A program made the position numbers and the translations under genes. Positions 8,413-16,287 of a DNA stretch of 64,000 nucleotides are shown piece after piece. Below the pieces are notes generated by a model. The model made no database searches. It saw nothing but the letters and a program-made list of their open reading frames with translations, and was not told the origin of the DNA. The stretch is from assembly GCA_963794475.1 (NCBI GenBank), contig CAWCDW010000002.1, forward strand, positions 986,806-1,050,805, in the 5' to 3' direction. How positions within the stretch are numbered: the stretch's first letter is position 1; each line of letters starts with the position of its first letter. The DNA is from GAS188 sp963794475 (GTDB lineage: Bacteria > Pseudomonadota > Alphaproteobacteria > Rhizobiales > Beijerinckiaceae).

Positions 8413-8853
8413 GGGAAGGTCCTCGAGCCGATGCCCCTGTACGCATTTACGACCGGCGGCGCGAGAAGCCAAGGCGCGGTTGGGCCAGTGAGCGGCGCGG
8501 CTTATGAGCGGTGCGATTTGGCGCAGGTCCTGAACCTGCCGTATCTTCGGTGATGGCCGGCGCTCTTCGCCCCATTTGACTTCGCACCCCCTTCGGCGTA
8601 GCGAAACCACCGAAATCGACGAAAGCGAGCCTTTGAGCCGCCAACCGGGACAAGGCCCTTCCCGAATGAAGGTCTGGAGCCCGGAGGTCAACGTCCGACA
8701 GCGCGAGGCGCTCTCGGGCGCCGAAGCGTTTGGATGCGTGGTGAAGGTGAAAAGGGAGAAGTGAGAAGTGAAGGTCAGCTTTGAAAGGGGAGTGCGTCCC
8801 AACTCCCTTCACTCTGCACGCTTCTTAGCTCCCGCAGTCCAAGGAGGCACGCC
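8413..8853 (+). other. 441-base gap between divergent genes, no gene found
   Basis: The SDR gene leaves on minus and the YHS-like gene on plus. Short open frames here have no conserved look. The right half contains the purine-rich tract described separately and must also carry the promoter of the YHS-like gene, which is preceded by a clear AAGGAGG. Confidence 0.5.
8742..8816 (+). repeat. Purine-rich GAAGTGA tract with pyrimidine counterpart
   Basis: A run of GAAGG/GAAGTGAGAAGTGAAGG at 8742-8773 is followed 30 bases later by CCCTTCACTCT (8806-8816), so the two can pair. The same words recur at 9080-9195 and at 44468-44530, so this looks like a member of one intergenic repeat family. Confidence 0.5.
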
Positions 8854-9069
8854 ATGCCGACTCCGGGCCTGAAGCTCGAGGACGCGATCAACACCGTCTG
8901 TCCCTGGTCGGGTAAGCCGATCTCGGAGGATTCGCTCACCCGCTACCGCGGCGCGGTGGTGGGATTCTGCAATCCCGGGTGCCGCGACAAATTCGAGCAA
9001 GCGGTGACGGCTTTTGATGCGGCCTTGAACGACGTGGGGCTCGACGATGCAGGGGCGAATAGCGAGTAG
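8854..9069 (+). CDS. Small YHS-like Cys-rich protein
   Basis: A 71-residue protein with CPWSGKPI near residue 16, a SLTRYRG strand and GFCNPGCRDKFEQA, giving a C-x(n)-C-x3-C layout like small YHS/TRASH-type metal-binding domains. Similar small proteins in Hyphomicrobiales are often labelled glutathione S-transferase without real similarity, as I recall. The function is unknown. AAGGAGG stands nine bases before the ATG. The last codons (NSE) and the TAG stop lie inside the CGAGTAG-type repeat that fills the gap to ffh. Confidence 0.75.
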   Translation: MPTPGLKLEDAINTVCPWSGKPISEDSLTRYRGAVVGFCNPGCRDKFEQAVTAFDAALNDVGLDDAGANSE

Positions 9070-9240
9070 AAAATAGTGAGGGGTGAGAATTGAAGAGAAA
9101 AAGACGAGTAGCGAGTAGAGACGCGGGAGAGTGGCGCAGACATCCTCACAATCAACTTTTCACTCTTCACTCTTCACTCCTCACTTTTCCCTTCTAACTA
9201 CTCGCTACTCGCTACTCGCTACTCGCTACTCGCTACTCGC
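9055..9240 (+). repeat. Heptamer array and GAGTAG/CTACTCG hairpin before ffh
   Basis: On the left are CGAATAGCGAGTAG (9057-9069) and ACGAGTAGCGAGTAG (about 9103-9118). On the right are six perfect tandem copies of CTACTCG (9198-9239), preceded by CACTCTTCACTCTTCACTCC (9160-9180). Left and right words are reverse complements, so the region can fold into long hairpins. The left part supplies the stop codon of the YHS-like gene. Read in frame with ffh, the array would encode a TRYSLLA heptapeptide repeat, which is not believed to be translated as part of Ffh. Confidence 0.85.
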
Positions 9241-9253
9241 CCAGAGACGAATC

Positions 9254-10897
9254 ATGTTCGACAGCCTTTCCTCACGCCTCTCCGGCATCCTCGACAAGCT
9301 CACGCGCCGCGGCGCGTTGACCGAGGCCGATGTCGCCGAAGCGCTGCGCGAGGTGCGCCGGGCCCTGCTCGAGGCCGACGTCGCGCTCGATGTCGTGCGC
9401 TCCTTCACCGACAAGGTGCGGGCGCGTGCGGTGGGCGCGGAGGTGGTGAAATCGGTCACCCCTGGCCAGATGGTCGTGAAGATCGTGCACGACGTGCTCG
9501 TCGAGACGCTTGGCGCTGACGCCGAACCGATTTCGCTCAATGCCGTTCCGCCCGTGCCGATCCTGATGGTGGGCCTACAAGGTTCGGGCAAAACCACGAC
9601 GACGGCGAAGATCGCCAAGCGCCTCAGCGACCGGCAGGGCAAGCGCGTGCTCATGGCTTCGCTCGACACGCGCAGGCCCGCCGCCATGGAACAGCTCGCC
9701 GTGCTCGGCGACCAGGCGGGTATTTCCACATTGCCGATCATTGCCGGGCAAAATGCCGTCCAGATCGCGCGCCGCGCCGTCGAGGCGGCGCGTCTCGGCG
9801 GCTATGACGTGGTCATGCTCGACACGGCAGGCCGCACCACCATCGATGACGAGCTCATGAACGAGGCCGCCGAGGTGAAGGCCGCGACGCAACCGTATGA
9901 GACGCTGCTCGTCGCCGACGCCCTGACCGGCCAGGATGCGGTGAACACTGCGCGTGCCTTCGAAGGACGGCTCGATCTCACCGGCATCGTGCTCACCCGC
10001 ATCGATGGCGACGGTCGCGGCGGCGCGGCGCTCTCCATGCGCGCCGTGACAGGAAAGCCGATCAAGCTGATGGGCGTCGGCGAGAAGATCGACGCGCTCG
10101 AGGATTTTCACCCCGCCCGCATCGCCAATCGCATCCTCGGCATGGGCGACATCGTTTCGCTCGTCGAGAAGGCGGCCGAGACCATCGATCGCGAGAAGGC
10201 TCTCGCCATCGCCGACAAAATGCGCAAAGGGCGCTTCGACCTCGTGGATTTGCGCGAGCAGCTCACGCAGATGTCGAAGCTCGGCGGGCTCGGGGGAATC
10301 ATGGGCATGATCCCCGGCATCGCCAAGATGAAGGATCAGATCGCCAAGGCGGGCCTCGACGACCGCTTGGTCAAGCGTCAGCTCGCCATCATCGATTCGA
10401 TGACGCCGAAAGAGCGCGCCAATCCGGAGATTTTGAAGGCTTCGCGCAAACGTCGCATCGCGGCGGGCTCCGGCACCACGCCCGAGCACATCAACCGCCT
10501 GCTGAAGATGCATCGCCAGATGGCGGACATGATGAAAATGATGGGCCGCGGCAAAGGCGGCATGATGGGCAAGATGGCCTCGATGTTCGGCATGGGCGGG
10601 GGTGATCCGCTCGCGGGCCTTGACCTGTCGGCGCTTACGCCCGAGCAGCTCGAGACGATCAAGCGCGAGCTCGGCGGTCAATTGCCGCCGGGTTTTCCGG
10701 GAGCGTCGGCGAGCGACGCCGGAGCGCCCGCCGGCACGGCGCCGAGCCCGCGCCTTCCGGCTTCCTTCCCCGGCGGCCTCGCCGGGGGCAAGCCCTCGGG
10801 GCTTCCTGGTCTTGGCGGCGCCAAGCTGCCGGGCCTCGGCGGGAGCTTTCCGGGGCTTCCCGGCGGCCTCAACCCATTTGCGGGCAAGAAGAAATGA
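9254..10897 (+). CDS. ffh: Signal recognition particle protein Ffh
   Basis: A 547-residue SRP54 GTPase that binds 4.5S RNA and signal sequences and delivers ribosomes to FtsY at the membrane. The N domain covers about residues 1-85. The G domain follows with GLQGSGKTTT (P-loop), DTRRPAAMEQL, DTAGR and TRIDGDGRGGAAL. The Met-rich M domain covers about 320-470 with SGTTPEHINRLLK and a run of Met/Gly (MMKMMGRGKGGMMGKM). A Gly/Pro-rich tail (about 475-547) is longer than in E. coli. The start at ATG 9254 matches the conserved MFDSLSSRLSGIL; the open frame upstream only runs through the heptamer repeat. Confidence 0.96.
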   Translation: MFDSLSSRLSGILDKLTRRGALTEADVAEALREVRRALLEADVALDVVRSFTDKVRARAVGAEVVKSVTPGQMVVKIVHDVLVETLGADAEPISLNAVPPVPILMVGLQGSGKTTTTAKIAKRLSDRQGKRVLMASLDTRRPAAMEQLAVLGDQAGISTLPIIAGQNAVQIARRAVEAARLGGYDVVMLDTAGRTTIDDELMNEAAEVKAATQPYETLLVADALTGQDAVNTARAFEGRLDLTGIVLTRIDGDGRGGAALSMRAVTGKPIKLMGVGEKIDALEDFHPARIANRILGMGDIVSLVEKAAETIDREKALAIADKMRKGRFDLVDLREQLTQMSKLGGLGGIMGMIPGIAKMKDQIAKAGLDDRLVKRQLAIIDSMTPKERANPEILKASRKRRIAAGSGTTPEHINRLLKMHRQMADMMKMMGRGKGGMMGKMASMFGMGGGDPLAGLDLSALTPEQLETIKRELGGQLPPGFPGASASDAGAPAGTAPSPRLPASFPGGLAGGKPSGLPGLGGAKLPGLGGSFPGLPGGLNPFAGKKK

Positions 10898-11021
10898 TTG
10901 CCCGCATCTTTCGTTCGCCGCTTTTCCGAACGATCGGAGGCGCCGCCCGCTTGATCCATCCCGCGACACTGAACAGCCGCGATCCTTGAACTCACAACTC
11001 TCATTCGCACTGGAGACAATC

Positions 11022-11414
11022 ATGTCCTTGAAAATTCGCCTGACCCGCCGCGGCGCCAAGAAGCGCCCCTTCTATGCCATCGTCGTCGCCGATGTGCGCG
11101 CGCCGCGCGACGGCCGCTTCATCGAGAAGATCGGCACCTACAACCCGATGCTGGCGAAGGACGGCCCGGTGAAGCGCGTCGTGCTCGACATCGAGAAGGC
11201 CAAGGCCTGGATGGCGAAGGGCGCAAAGCCGACCGATCGCGTGCTGCGCTTCCTCGATGCCGAAGGCGTGCTGAAGCGCGAGCCGCGCAACAATCCGAAG
11301 AAGGCCGAGCCCGGCACCAAGGCAAAAGAGCGCGCTGCCGCTGCCGCCACGCCCCCGGCCGAGGCCGCACCCGCGGAACCCGCCGAAGCCGCGCCCGCCC
11401 AAGCCACTCCCTAA
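11022..11414 (+). CDS. rpsP: 30S ribosomal protein S16
   Basis: A 130-residue small-subunit protein. The family core (LKIRLTRRGAKKRPFYAIVVAD, then RFIEKIGTYNP and GAKPTDRVLRFL) spans residues 3-80. An Ala/Pro/Glu-rich extension of about 45 residues follows, common in alphaproteobacteria. GGAGA precedes the ATG. It follows ffh on the same strand, as in many bacteria, but rimM, trmD and rplS do not follow: the next gene is on the other strand. Confidence 0.96.
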   Translation: MSLKIRLTRRGAKKRPFYAIVVADVRAPRDGRFIEKIGTYNPMLAKDGPVKRVVLDIEKAKAWMAKGAKPTDRVLRFLDAEGVLKREPRNNPKKAEPGTKAKERAAAAATPPAEAAPAEPAEAAPAQATP

Positions 11415-11417
11415 CGC

Positions 11418-11445
11418 GTCCCGGCCGGGCTTGGTCCGGCCCCCT
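11418..11445 (+). terminator. Possible terminator after rpsP
   Basis: GGCCGG (11423-11428) can pair with CCGGCC (11436-11441) across a 7-base loop, just after the rpsP stop. There is no T-run, so it is only a weak candidate. The words GCGTCCCGGCCGG also occur in the strong hairpin at 31292. Confidence 0.35.
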
Positions 11446-11520
11446 TGCTACGGATGCCGGCGAGGGAAGGCGGGGGCGACCGCAAACGCGTTATTGCCGG
11501 CGTCGGCACGGCGGTAAAAA

Positions 11521-11595
11521 TCGGTGACGCCTTACATATTCCCTAATTAATTTAGACCGTCGGCAGTAATTGGTGCAAATGTAAGGCGTCACCGA
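11521..11595. repeat. Perfect 17-bp inverted repeat element (copy A)
   Basis: TCGGTGACGCCTTACAT (11521-11537) and its exact reverse complement (11579-11595) flank a 41-base AT-rich centre that contains CCCTAATTAATTTA. It lies between convergent rpsP and the GNAT gene. A tandem 11-mer GAATTACGTGC (two copies, 11594-11615) follows and overlaps the GNAT stop codon. Related but imperfect sequences lie at 28949 and 35902. Confidence 0.8.
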
Positions 11596-11607
11596 ATTAC
11601 GTGCGAA

Positions 11608-12867
11608 TTACGTGCGGATCGAGCCCCAGCCGCGCGAACGCATGGCGCGGCCGAGATCGTCGTCGAGTGAGCTCCACGAGATGCGCTTCGCCAGGAAAGA
11701 CGCGATTATCTGGATGAGCGGATTGCGGTAGCGGAAAAAATTGTTGAGCGGCACGAGCTCGTGCCCCACGTCGAGCTTGGCGCGATAACCGGTCTGGCCG
11801 CTCTGGACTTCCTCGGCGCCCACGTCGATCGCAAAGCGCATGAATTCTTCCCAGAGGCGGAAATAGAGATACGCCTTGCCGCCGAAGCCGTAATCCAAGC
11901 CGATGAATTTGTTGATGACGCGCTTGCCCTGCACGATGGCGAACATAAAGGCGACCGCCTTGCCGCTGGAGCGTTCGCGCAAGATGATGCATCGGCTTTG
12001 CGCTTGCCGGCAGACGATCTCCCAGAATGTCTCCGTCAACCGTTCGAACCGCGTTGTCGCCCGCGCATAGGTGTTCTGGAACAGCCGCCAAATCTCAGCG
12101 ACGCGAGAGCCGTCCGGCTTGGAGACGACCTCGACCTCGACATCGATATGAGCGCGGGAGAGCCGCAGCTTCTTGCGCAGGTTATGGCGCCGATTTCCCG
12201 TAAGACGGGCCAGATAGGCTTCGAAATCCGAGCCGATATTCGCAATGCGCGTGCCGGGATAGCTTACGACCTCGGTTAAGCCCGCCTCGCGCGAAAGCGC
12301 ACGCAAAGCCGGCCACGAGCTTTCGGGAAAATCCTTCCAGACAAGACAGGCCGCCCTGATCTCTTGGGCGCGTGCCCAGAACGCTTGCTGCAGCAACGCT
12401 GCGATTTCCTCAAGCTTCACCCCTGGCGCGACGCCGACTGTGCCCTCATCGGAGCAAGGGCAACCGACGAACAACGTCTTCTGGAAGCGCAGATGCCGCA
12501 AATAACGCCCGCCAAGGCGAAGCGCCCAATCGACCAGGCCGGGTGCGACAAGCGAAATGGGGAGCACCGCCTCGAAGACCGGCGCGATGGCGACGATCTC
12601 TTGGCCGCGGATGACGAGCCCATAGGCGAAGCGAAATTGCTCATCGAGCTCCGCCTGCTCCAGCGCGGCGTAAAGCCATTGCCCTTCGAGGGGTTGCGGA
12701 AAACAGCACCGCCAAGCGTCGGCCGGAATCTCTTTCGCCGAGCTTCGCCACTCGATCTGGAACGGCGGGGCAATCATGCCGAGCTCCCCGGGCGCGCCCT
12801 CACGCGGCGGCGCCGTTTCGCGGAGCTCACCCTCGTAACCACGCTTCAAGAGAGATGAATATCTCAT
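11608..12867 (-). CDS. GNAT-fold acyltransferase (CelD/BcsL-like)
   Basis: A 419-residue protein with an Acetyltransf_6-type C-terminal domain. Conserved parts seen are the basic stretch TGNRRHNLRKKLR (mid-protein), the segment RCIILRERSSGKAVAFMFAI, a late strand KAYLYFRLWEEFMRFAIDVGAEEVQSGQTGYRAKL, and NNFFRYRN near the end. Related proteins transfer acyl or aminoacyl groups in polysaccharide or cell-wall biosynthesis; the substrate here is unknown. The frame is open to 13113, but that would overlap deoC by 140 bases, so ATG 12867 is preferred. The TAA stop sits inside the tandem 11-mer beside repeat copy A. It follows deoC by about 100 bases on the same strand. Confidence 0.75.
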   Translation of the reverse strand: MRYSSLLKRGYEGELRETAPPREGAPGELGMIAPPFQIEWRSSAKEIPADAWRCCFPQPLEGQWLYAALEQAELDEQFRFAYGLVIRGQEIVAIAPVFEAVLPISLVAPGLVDWALRLGGRYLRHLRFQKTLFVGCPCSDEGTVGVAPGVKLEEIAALLQQAFWARAQEIRAACLVWKDFPESSWPALRALSREAGLTEVVSYPGTRIANIGSDFEAYLARLTGNRRHNLRKKLRLSRAHIDVEVEVVSKPDGSRVAEIWRLFQNTYARATTRFERLTETFWEIVCRQAQSRCIILRERSSGKAVAFMFAIVQGKRVINKFIGLDYGFGGKAYLYFRLWEEFMRFAIDVGAEEVQSGQTGYRAKLDVGHELVPLNNFFRYRNPLIQIIASFLAKRISWSSLDDDLGRAMRSRGWGSIRT

Positions 12868-12973
12868 GCGTGGCCCGGCGCGATTTTGCGCAAAAGAAAA
12901 TTCTCGCGCCTCACCCTGCCGCAAAACAGCGTTGAGCACGAGTTCGCGCCCCGGTCGCGTGGCGCAAGAAAAA

Positions 12974-13753
12974 TCAATACGCAAGTCGCTCTCTCTCCTT
13001 TTCGACCGCGATACCTTCTCCGAGCGCCGCCAGCAAGGCGTCCCGAAGAGCGCTCGCGCCGAAGCGAAAGGTGGAAGGCGCGACGAAGCGAGGTCCCATG
13101 ATCTCGTCCGCAAGCGAAAGATAGCTCATGGCATCGGCGAGGCTGCGCACGCCACCTGAAATTTTCACCCCGACCGGCCGGCCCGCTGTCTTCGCTTCCA
13201 CCAGAAGAAGGCGGGCGGCGGCAGGGGTCGCCGAAACGGCGGTTTTTCCCGTTGAGGTCTTGAGGAAATCAGCCCCCTCCCCGATCGCCATGCGCGCGGC
13301 CTCGATGACGAGAGCGGGGGCTGGATAAGCACCCGTCTCGAGGATCACCTTGAGGAGCGCGGGCGGGGAGACGGTCGCTCTGGCCAGGCGCAAGAGCATC
13401 GTTACGGAATTCTTCCTGCCGGCCATCAGGCGCCGATAGGGGATGACCACATCGACCTCATCGGCCCCATCCTGGAGCGCATTCTCGATGGTGGCGCGGA
13501 CTGCCGATGGCTTCTCCTCGCCCGAGGGAAAGTTGGCGACAGTCGCGATCTTGACGCCGCTTCCGGCAAGTTCGCGTCTCGCGAGGGCCACGAAACGCGG
13601 CCACAAGCAAACCGCGGCGACCTTTTGCGGCGCGAGGGCGGCCGCGCAGAGCGCGAGCGCGCCCTCGTCAGTCGCGCCATCGCCCAGGTCGGTGAGGTCG
13701 AGGCAACGAAGCGCGCGGGCGGCGTCTTGATTTTTCCGAGAGTCAGGCGTCAT
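12974..13753 (-). CDS. deoC: Deoxyribose-phosphate aldolase
   Basis: A 259-residue class I aldolase that splits 2-deoxyribose-5-phosphate to acetaldehyde and glyceraldehyde-3-phosphate in deoxynucleoside catabolism. The Schiff-base Lys lies in ADFLKTSTGKT, the second active-site Lys in GVKISGGVRS, and the acidic strand is DEVDVVIPY. The gene starts ten bases inside the end of punA, so the two are translationally coupled. With punA and cdd it forms a compact salvage unit; a phosphopentomutase is not seen here. Confidence 0.92.
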   Translation of the reverse strand: MTPDSRKNQDAARALRCLDLTDLGDGATDEGALALCAAALAPQKVAAVCLWPRFVALARRELAGSGVKIATVANFPSGEEKPSAVRATIENALQDGADEVDVVIPYRRLMAGRKNSVTMLLRLARATVSPPALLKVILETGAYPAPALVIEAARMAIGEGADFLKTSTGKTAVSATPAAARLLLVEAKTAGRPVGVKISGGVRSLADAMSYLSLADEIMGPRFVAPSTFRFGASALRDALLAALGEGIAVEKERERLAY

Positions 13754-14564
13754 CGAGCGTCCGGATGAAAGTATCGAAAAGGCGCCGGAGCGAGATCACC
13801 GCGGTCGCGCCCATTCGTTTCGTCTCGTTGTGGCTCGGCACCGCCCCTTCGACCCCGGCGCCGAGGTTGGTGATGGCGCACAGCGCCGCGACCTTGAGGC
13901 CGTAGCGCCGGGCGATGACGGTTTCGGGCACGACGGACATGCCCACGATATCCGCGCCGAGCATTCCCGCCACGCGGATTTCCGCGGGCGTCTCGAAGCT
14001 CGGGCCCGGCATGAACATGTAGACGCTGTCGTGCAAGACGGCGCCCTGGCTCGCCGCGGCGCGCTTCAACCGGTGGCGGAGCGTCGCGTCGTAAGCATCG
14101 TTCATCGGCACGAAGCGGGCATCTCCCTGCTCGTTGTGCAGCGGGTTCACCCCTGAAAGATTGATGTGGTCGGTGACGATGGCGAGCGCGCCCGGACGCA
14201 TGTTCGGCTTCACCGAGCCGACGGAGCTCGTGAGCACGATCGAATGGGCACCAAGCCGCAACAAGACCTCAATCGGCGTGCGCATGGCTTGAGCATCCCC
14301 GGCCTCGTAATAATGGGAACGCCCTTGGAGGAGCGCGACCCGGAGGCGTCCGACATTTCCGATCACGAGGCGGCGCGGATGCCCCGAGACGAAGCCGTGC
14401 GGAAACCCCGGCAGATCCTCATAGGGAACCTCGAGCGCATTCTCGACTTCCTTGACGATGTTGGCGAGGCCCGTGCCCGTGACCACCCCGATGTCTATCG
14501 ACGCCTCGAGGCCGCGAGCGCGCAGCAGCTCCATCACCCTTTCTGAATCCTGGCCAGAGTACAT
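13743..14564 (-). CDS. punA: Purine nucleoside phosphorylase
   Basis: A 273-residue trimer-type PNP that phosphorolyses inosine and guanosine and their deoxy forms to base plus (deoxy)ribose-1-phosphate. Seen are VTGTGL near the start (phosphate loop), GRSHYYEAGDAQAMRTP, VGSVKPNMRPGALAIVTDHIN, MPGPSFETPAEIR with the purine-site Glu, and CAITNLGAG with the base-contacting Asn. It overlaps deoC by eleven bases. The upstream gap of about 190 bases to cdd probably carries a promoter. Confidence 0.92.
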   Translation of the reverse strand: MYSGQDSERVMELLRARGLEASIDIGVVTGTGLANIVKEVENALEVPYEDLPGFPHGFVSGHPRRLVIGNVGRLRVALLQGRSHYYEAGDAQAMRTPIEVLLRLGAHSIVLTSSVGSVKPNMRPGALAIVTDHINLSGVNPLHNEQGDARFVPMNDAYDATLRHRLKRAAASQGAVLHDSVYMFMPGPSFETPAEIRVAGMLGADIVGMSVVPETVIARRYGLKVAALCAITNLGAGVEGAVPSHNETKRMGATAVISLRRLFDTFIRTLDDA

Positions 14565-14757
14565 GGCACGCCTTTCTTGCGCCGCGTCGGCGAAAAGCGA
14601 CAGCTGCTATGACCGCGCTGGTGATTTCGCCCCCGACGCGGAATTCACGTTTGCGTGAGCCTTTCACACCACAATTCCGGGAAGGCCGCCAGTGTTTCCA
14701 AAAAGACGCTTTGGATATCGGACGCCTTTGCCGCAGGGGGCATGTGGCAAATACGCC

Positions 14758-15204
14758 TCAAACCTGTTGGGGGAGCTGTTCGGGGCCGAAGGCGGAAGGC
14801 AGCAATGCGCCGACCGAATAGGTGATGCGCGCTCCCTTCGGGGTCATGCAATGGACCGGCACATCGGGCTTGGCGAACTCGCGCAAGCGCTGGCGGCAGG
14901 CCCCGCAAGGGGTGATGACCTTCTCTGCCCCGCCGATGACGAGAAACTCCGCGATGCCTTTGTGGCCCGCACCGACCATCGCGGCGATGGCGCCCGCTTC
15001 CGCGCATGTCACGATCGGGTAGGAGGCATTCTCCACATTGCAGCCGGCGAACACGGCTCCCTCGCGCGAGCGCAAGGCGGCCCCGACGGGGAAGCGCGAA
15101 TAGGGCGCATAAGCGTGGGCGCGCGCCGCCATGGCGGCGTCGAACAAGGGCTTGAGCGCCTTGCCAAGCTTTCCATCTGTCCTTGCTGATCGGGCGCGGC
15201 GCAT
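14758..15204 (-). CDS. cdd: Cytidine deaminase
   Basis: A 148-residue zinc enzyme that deaminates cytidine and deoxycytidine to uridine forms. Family motifs are YSRFPVGAAL, AGCNVENASYP, the catalytic CAEAGAI (Cys ligand and proton-shuttle Glu), and PCGACRQRLREF with the other two Cys ligands. The start was set at ATG 15204; a TTG six bases upstream is possible. It is on the same strand as punA and deoC, in keeping with nucleoside salvage. Confidence 0.92.
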   Translation of the reverse strand: MRRARSARTDGKLGKALKPLFDAAMAARAHAYAPYSRFPVGAALRSREGAVFAGCNVENASYPIVTCAEAGAIAAMVGAGHKGIAEFLVIGGAEKVITPCGACRQRLREFAKPDVPVHCMTPKGARITYSVGALLPSAFGPEQLPQQV

Positions 15205-15323
15205 CGACAATCCGGGTGGCGATTTCGGTCAGCCTCACGGCCTGGCCGAGGCGCGCTCACCCTAAACCAACCCGATGACGTGGCAAGAACGGCCGCCGCC
15301 TTCGGCGCGACGCTTCCCATCGC

Positions 15324-15614
15324 TCAGCGCCCATGCGCAAAAGCCGCGTCGCCGGCCTTCATCGCCGCCTCGCGCGCATCGACGACGACGGCGCTCACCA
15401 CCCCCTTGCCGGCAAGAAGCTTTTCCAGCGCCGCGAGCCAGAGCGCGTAATAGCGCTCGTCCCTGCCTTGCGCCTCTGTGGCTTTGATTTCGGCTCCGAG
15501 CGCGAGCGAGAACTCGCGCCATTCGAAGACGCCCTTGTCAGCGAGCTCGACAGCGAGCGCAAAGGCCTGCGCCTCCCAGGGCTCGCGAAACGGCGCTTCG
15601 GGACCAGGACGCAT
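15324..15614 (-). CDS. Nitrile hydratase accessory protein (cobalt-type activator)
   Basis: A 96-residue protein similar in plan to the nitrile hydratase beta N-terminus and to the P14K-type self-subunit-swapping chaperone: FREPWEAQAFALAVELADKGVFEWREFSLALG, then RYYALWLAALEKLL. In known cobalt enzymes this protein brings cobalt-loaded alpha subunit into the apoenzyme. The ATG is one base after the beta-subunit stop, so the three genes are tightly coupled in the order alpha, beta, activator. Confidence 0.85.
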   Translation of the reverse strand: MRPGPEAPFREPWEAQAFALAVELADKGVFEWREFSLALGAEIKATEAQGRDERYYALWLAALEKLLAGKGVVSAVVVDAREAAMKAGDAAFAHGR

Positions 15615-15615
15615 C

Positions 15616-16287
15616 TCAAGCGTTGGATGCGGCCGGCTCGAGATAGGGCTCAAACGCCTCGATGCTGACCGTAAGCGTCGGGTCGGCTCCCTCGCCCCAC
15701 AGTTCACGCGCGGAGAAGGCGACCGTGTAAAGCCAGACAGGCTCGCTTTGCCCGAGCGCGCTGGCATCGGGAAACACATGAGCGCCGTGCACGCGCTCCA
15801 CCACGCCCTCCTTGCCGCGCGCGTAGCGCGGCAAGCGCGTGTGGCCTTGTGGGTTCATCACCTTGGCGCGCACGCGGCTCCCGGCCGCGAAGCGCGCCGG
15901 AGCGGAAGGCTCGCGTTGATAGGGCGTGCCTTTGGCCATGAGGCGACGCGCATTGTCGGCGGTGAGCTTCGGGCGGCGCGTCTTCGCGGACGGCGTCGAG
16001 GCGCGCCCGCTCTCGAGCTCCTTCTCTCCGAGAAGGGCCTTTTCCCGCAAAAGCCTCTCGAGCGCGCGCAACCAGATCTCGTAATAACTGGCGTTGAGGT
16101 AAAGCGCGGGGTGGAGGCTTTCGCGCGCATAACGCCCCTCGTCGATGCTCCATTCGCCCAAGGCACCCGCGGCAAGCGTGAGCGCGAGCGCCCGTTTTTC
16201 CCATGGCGCATGAAACACCGGCTCGTTCCTCTCGGGGCGAACCGGGCCGAAGCCCATCGCGCCGCCCAGGTCCTGCGCGCCATTCAT
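15616..16287 (-). CDS. nthB: Nitrile hydratase subunit beta
   Basis: A 223-residue subunit. It opens with the family sequence MNGAQDLGGAMGFGPV and FHAPWEKRALALTLA, has YYEIWLRALERLL in the helical part, and carries the SH3-like C-terminal domain (RFAAGSRVRAKVMNPQGHTRLPRYARGKEGVVE, then VWLYTVAFSARELWG). It forms the heterotetramer with the alpha subunit. The start ATG overlaps the alpha stop (ATGA). The open frame upstream of 16287 lies inside nthA and is not used. Confidence 0.93.
   Translation of the reverse strand: MNGAQDLGGAMGFGPVRPERNEPVFHAPWEKRALALTLAAGALGEWSIDEGRYARESLHPALYLNASYYEIWLRALERLLREKALLGEKELESGRASTPSAKTRRPKLTADNARRLMAKGTPYQREPSAPARFAAGSRVRAKVMNPQGHTRLPRYARGKEGVVERVHGAHVFPDASALGQSEPVWLYTVAFSARELWGEGADPTLTVSIEAFEPYLEPAASNA

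Noticed and set aside
8413..8853. tRNA or 4.5S RNA gene near ffh
   Set aside because: No cloverleaf or SRP RNA Alu/S-domain sequence was recognised in this or other gaps.
9198..9239. CRISPR-like array
   Set aside because: The units are 7 bases in direct tandem without spacers, and no cas gene is present. The same holds for 27604-27673.
9131..9253. An N-terminal extension of Ffh with TRYSLLA-type repeats
   Set aside because: It is only the open frame through the CTACTCG array. The conserved Ffh N-terminus starts at ATG 9254.
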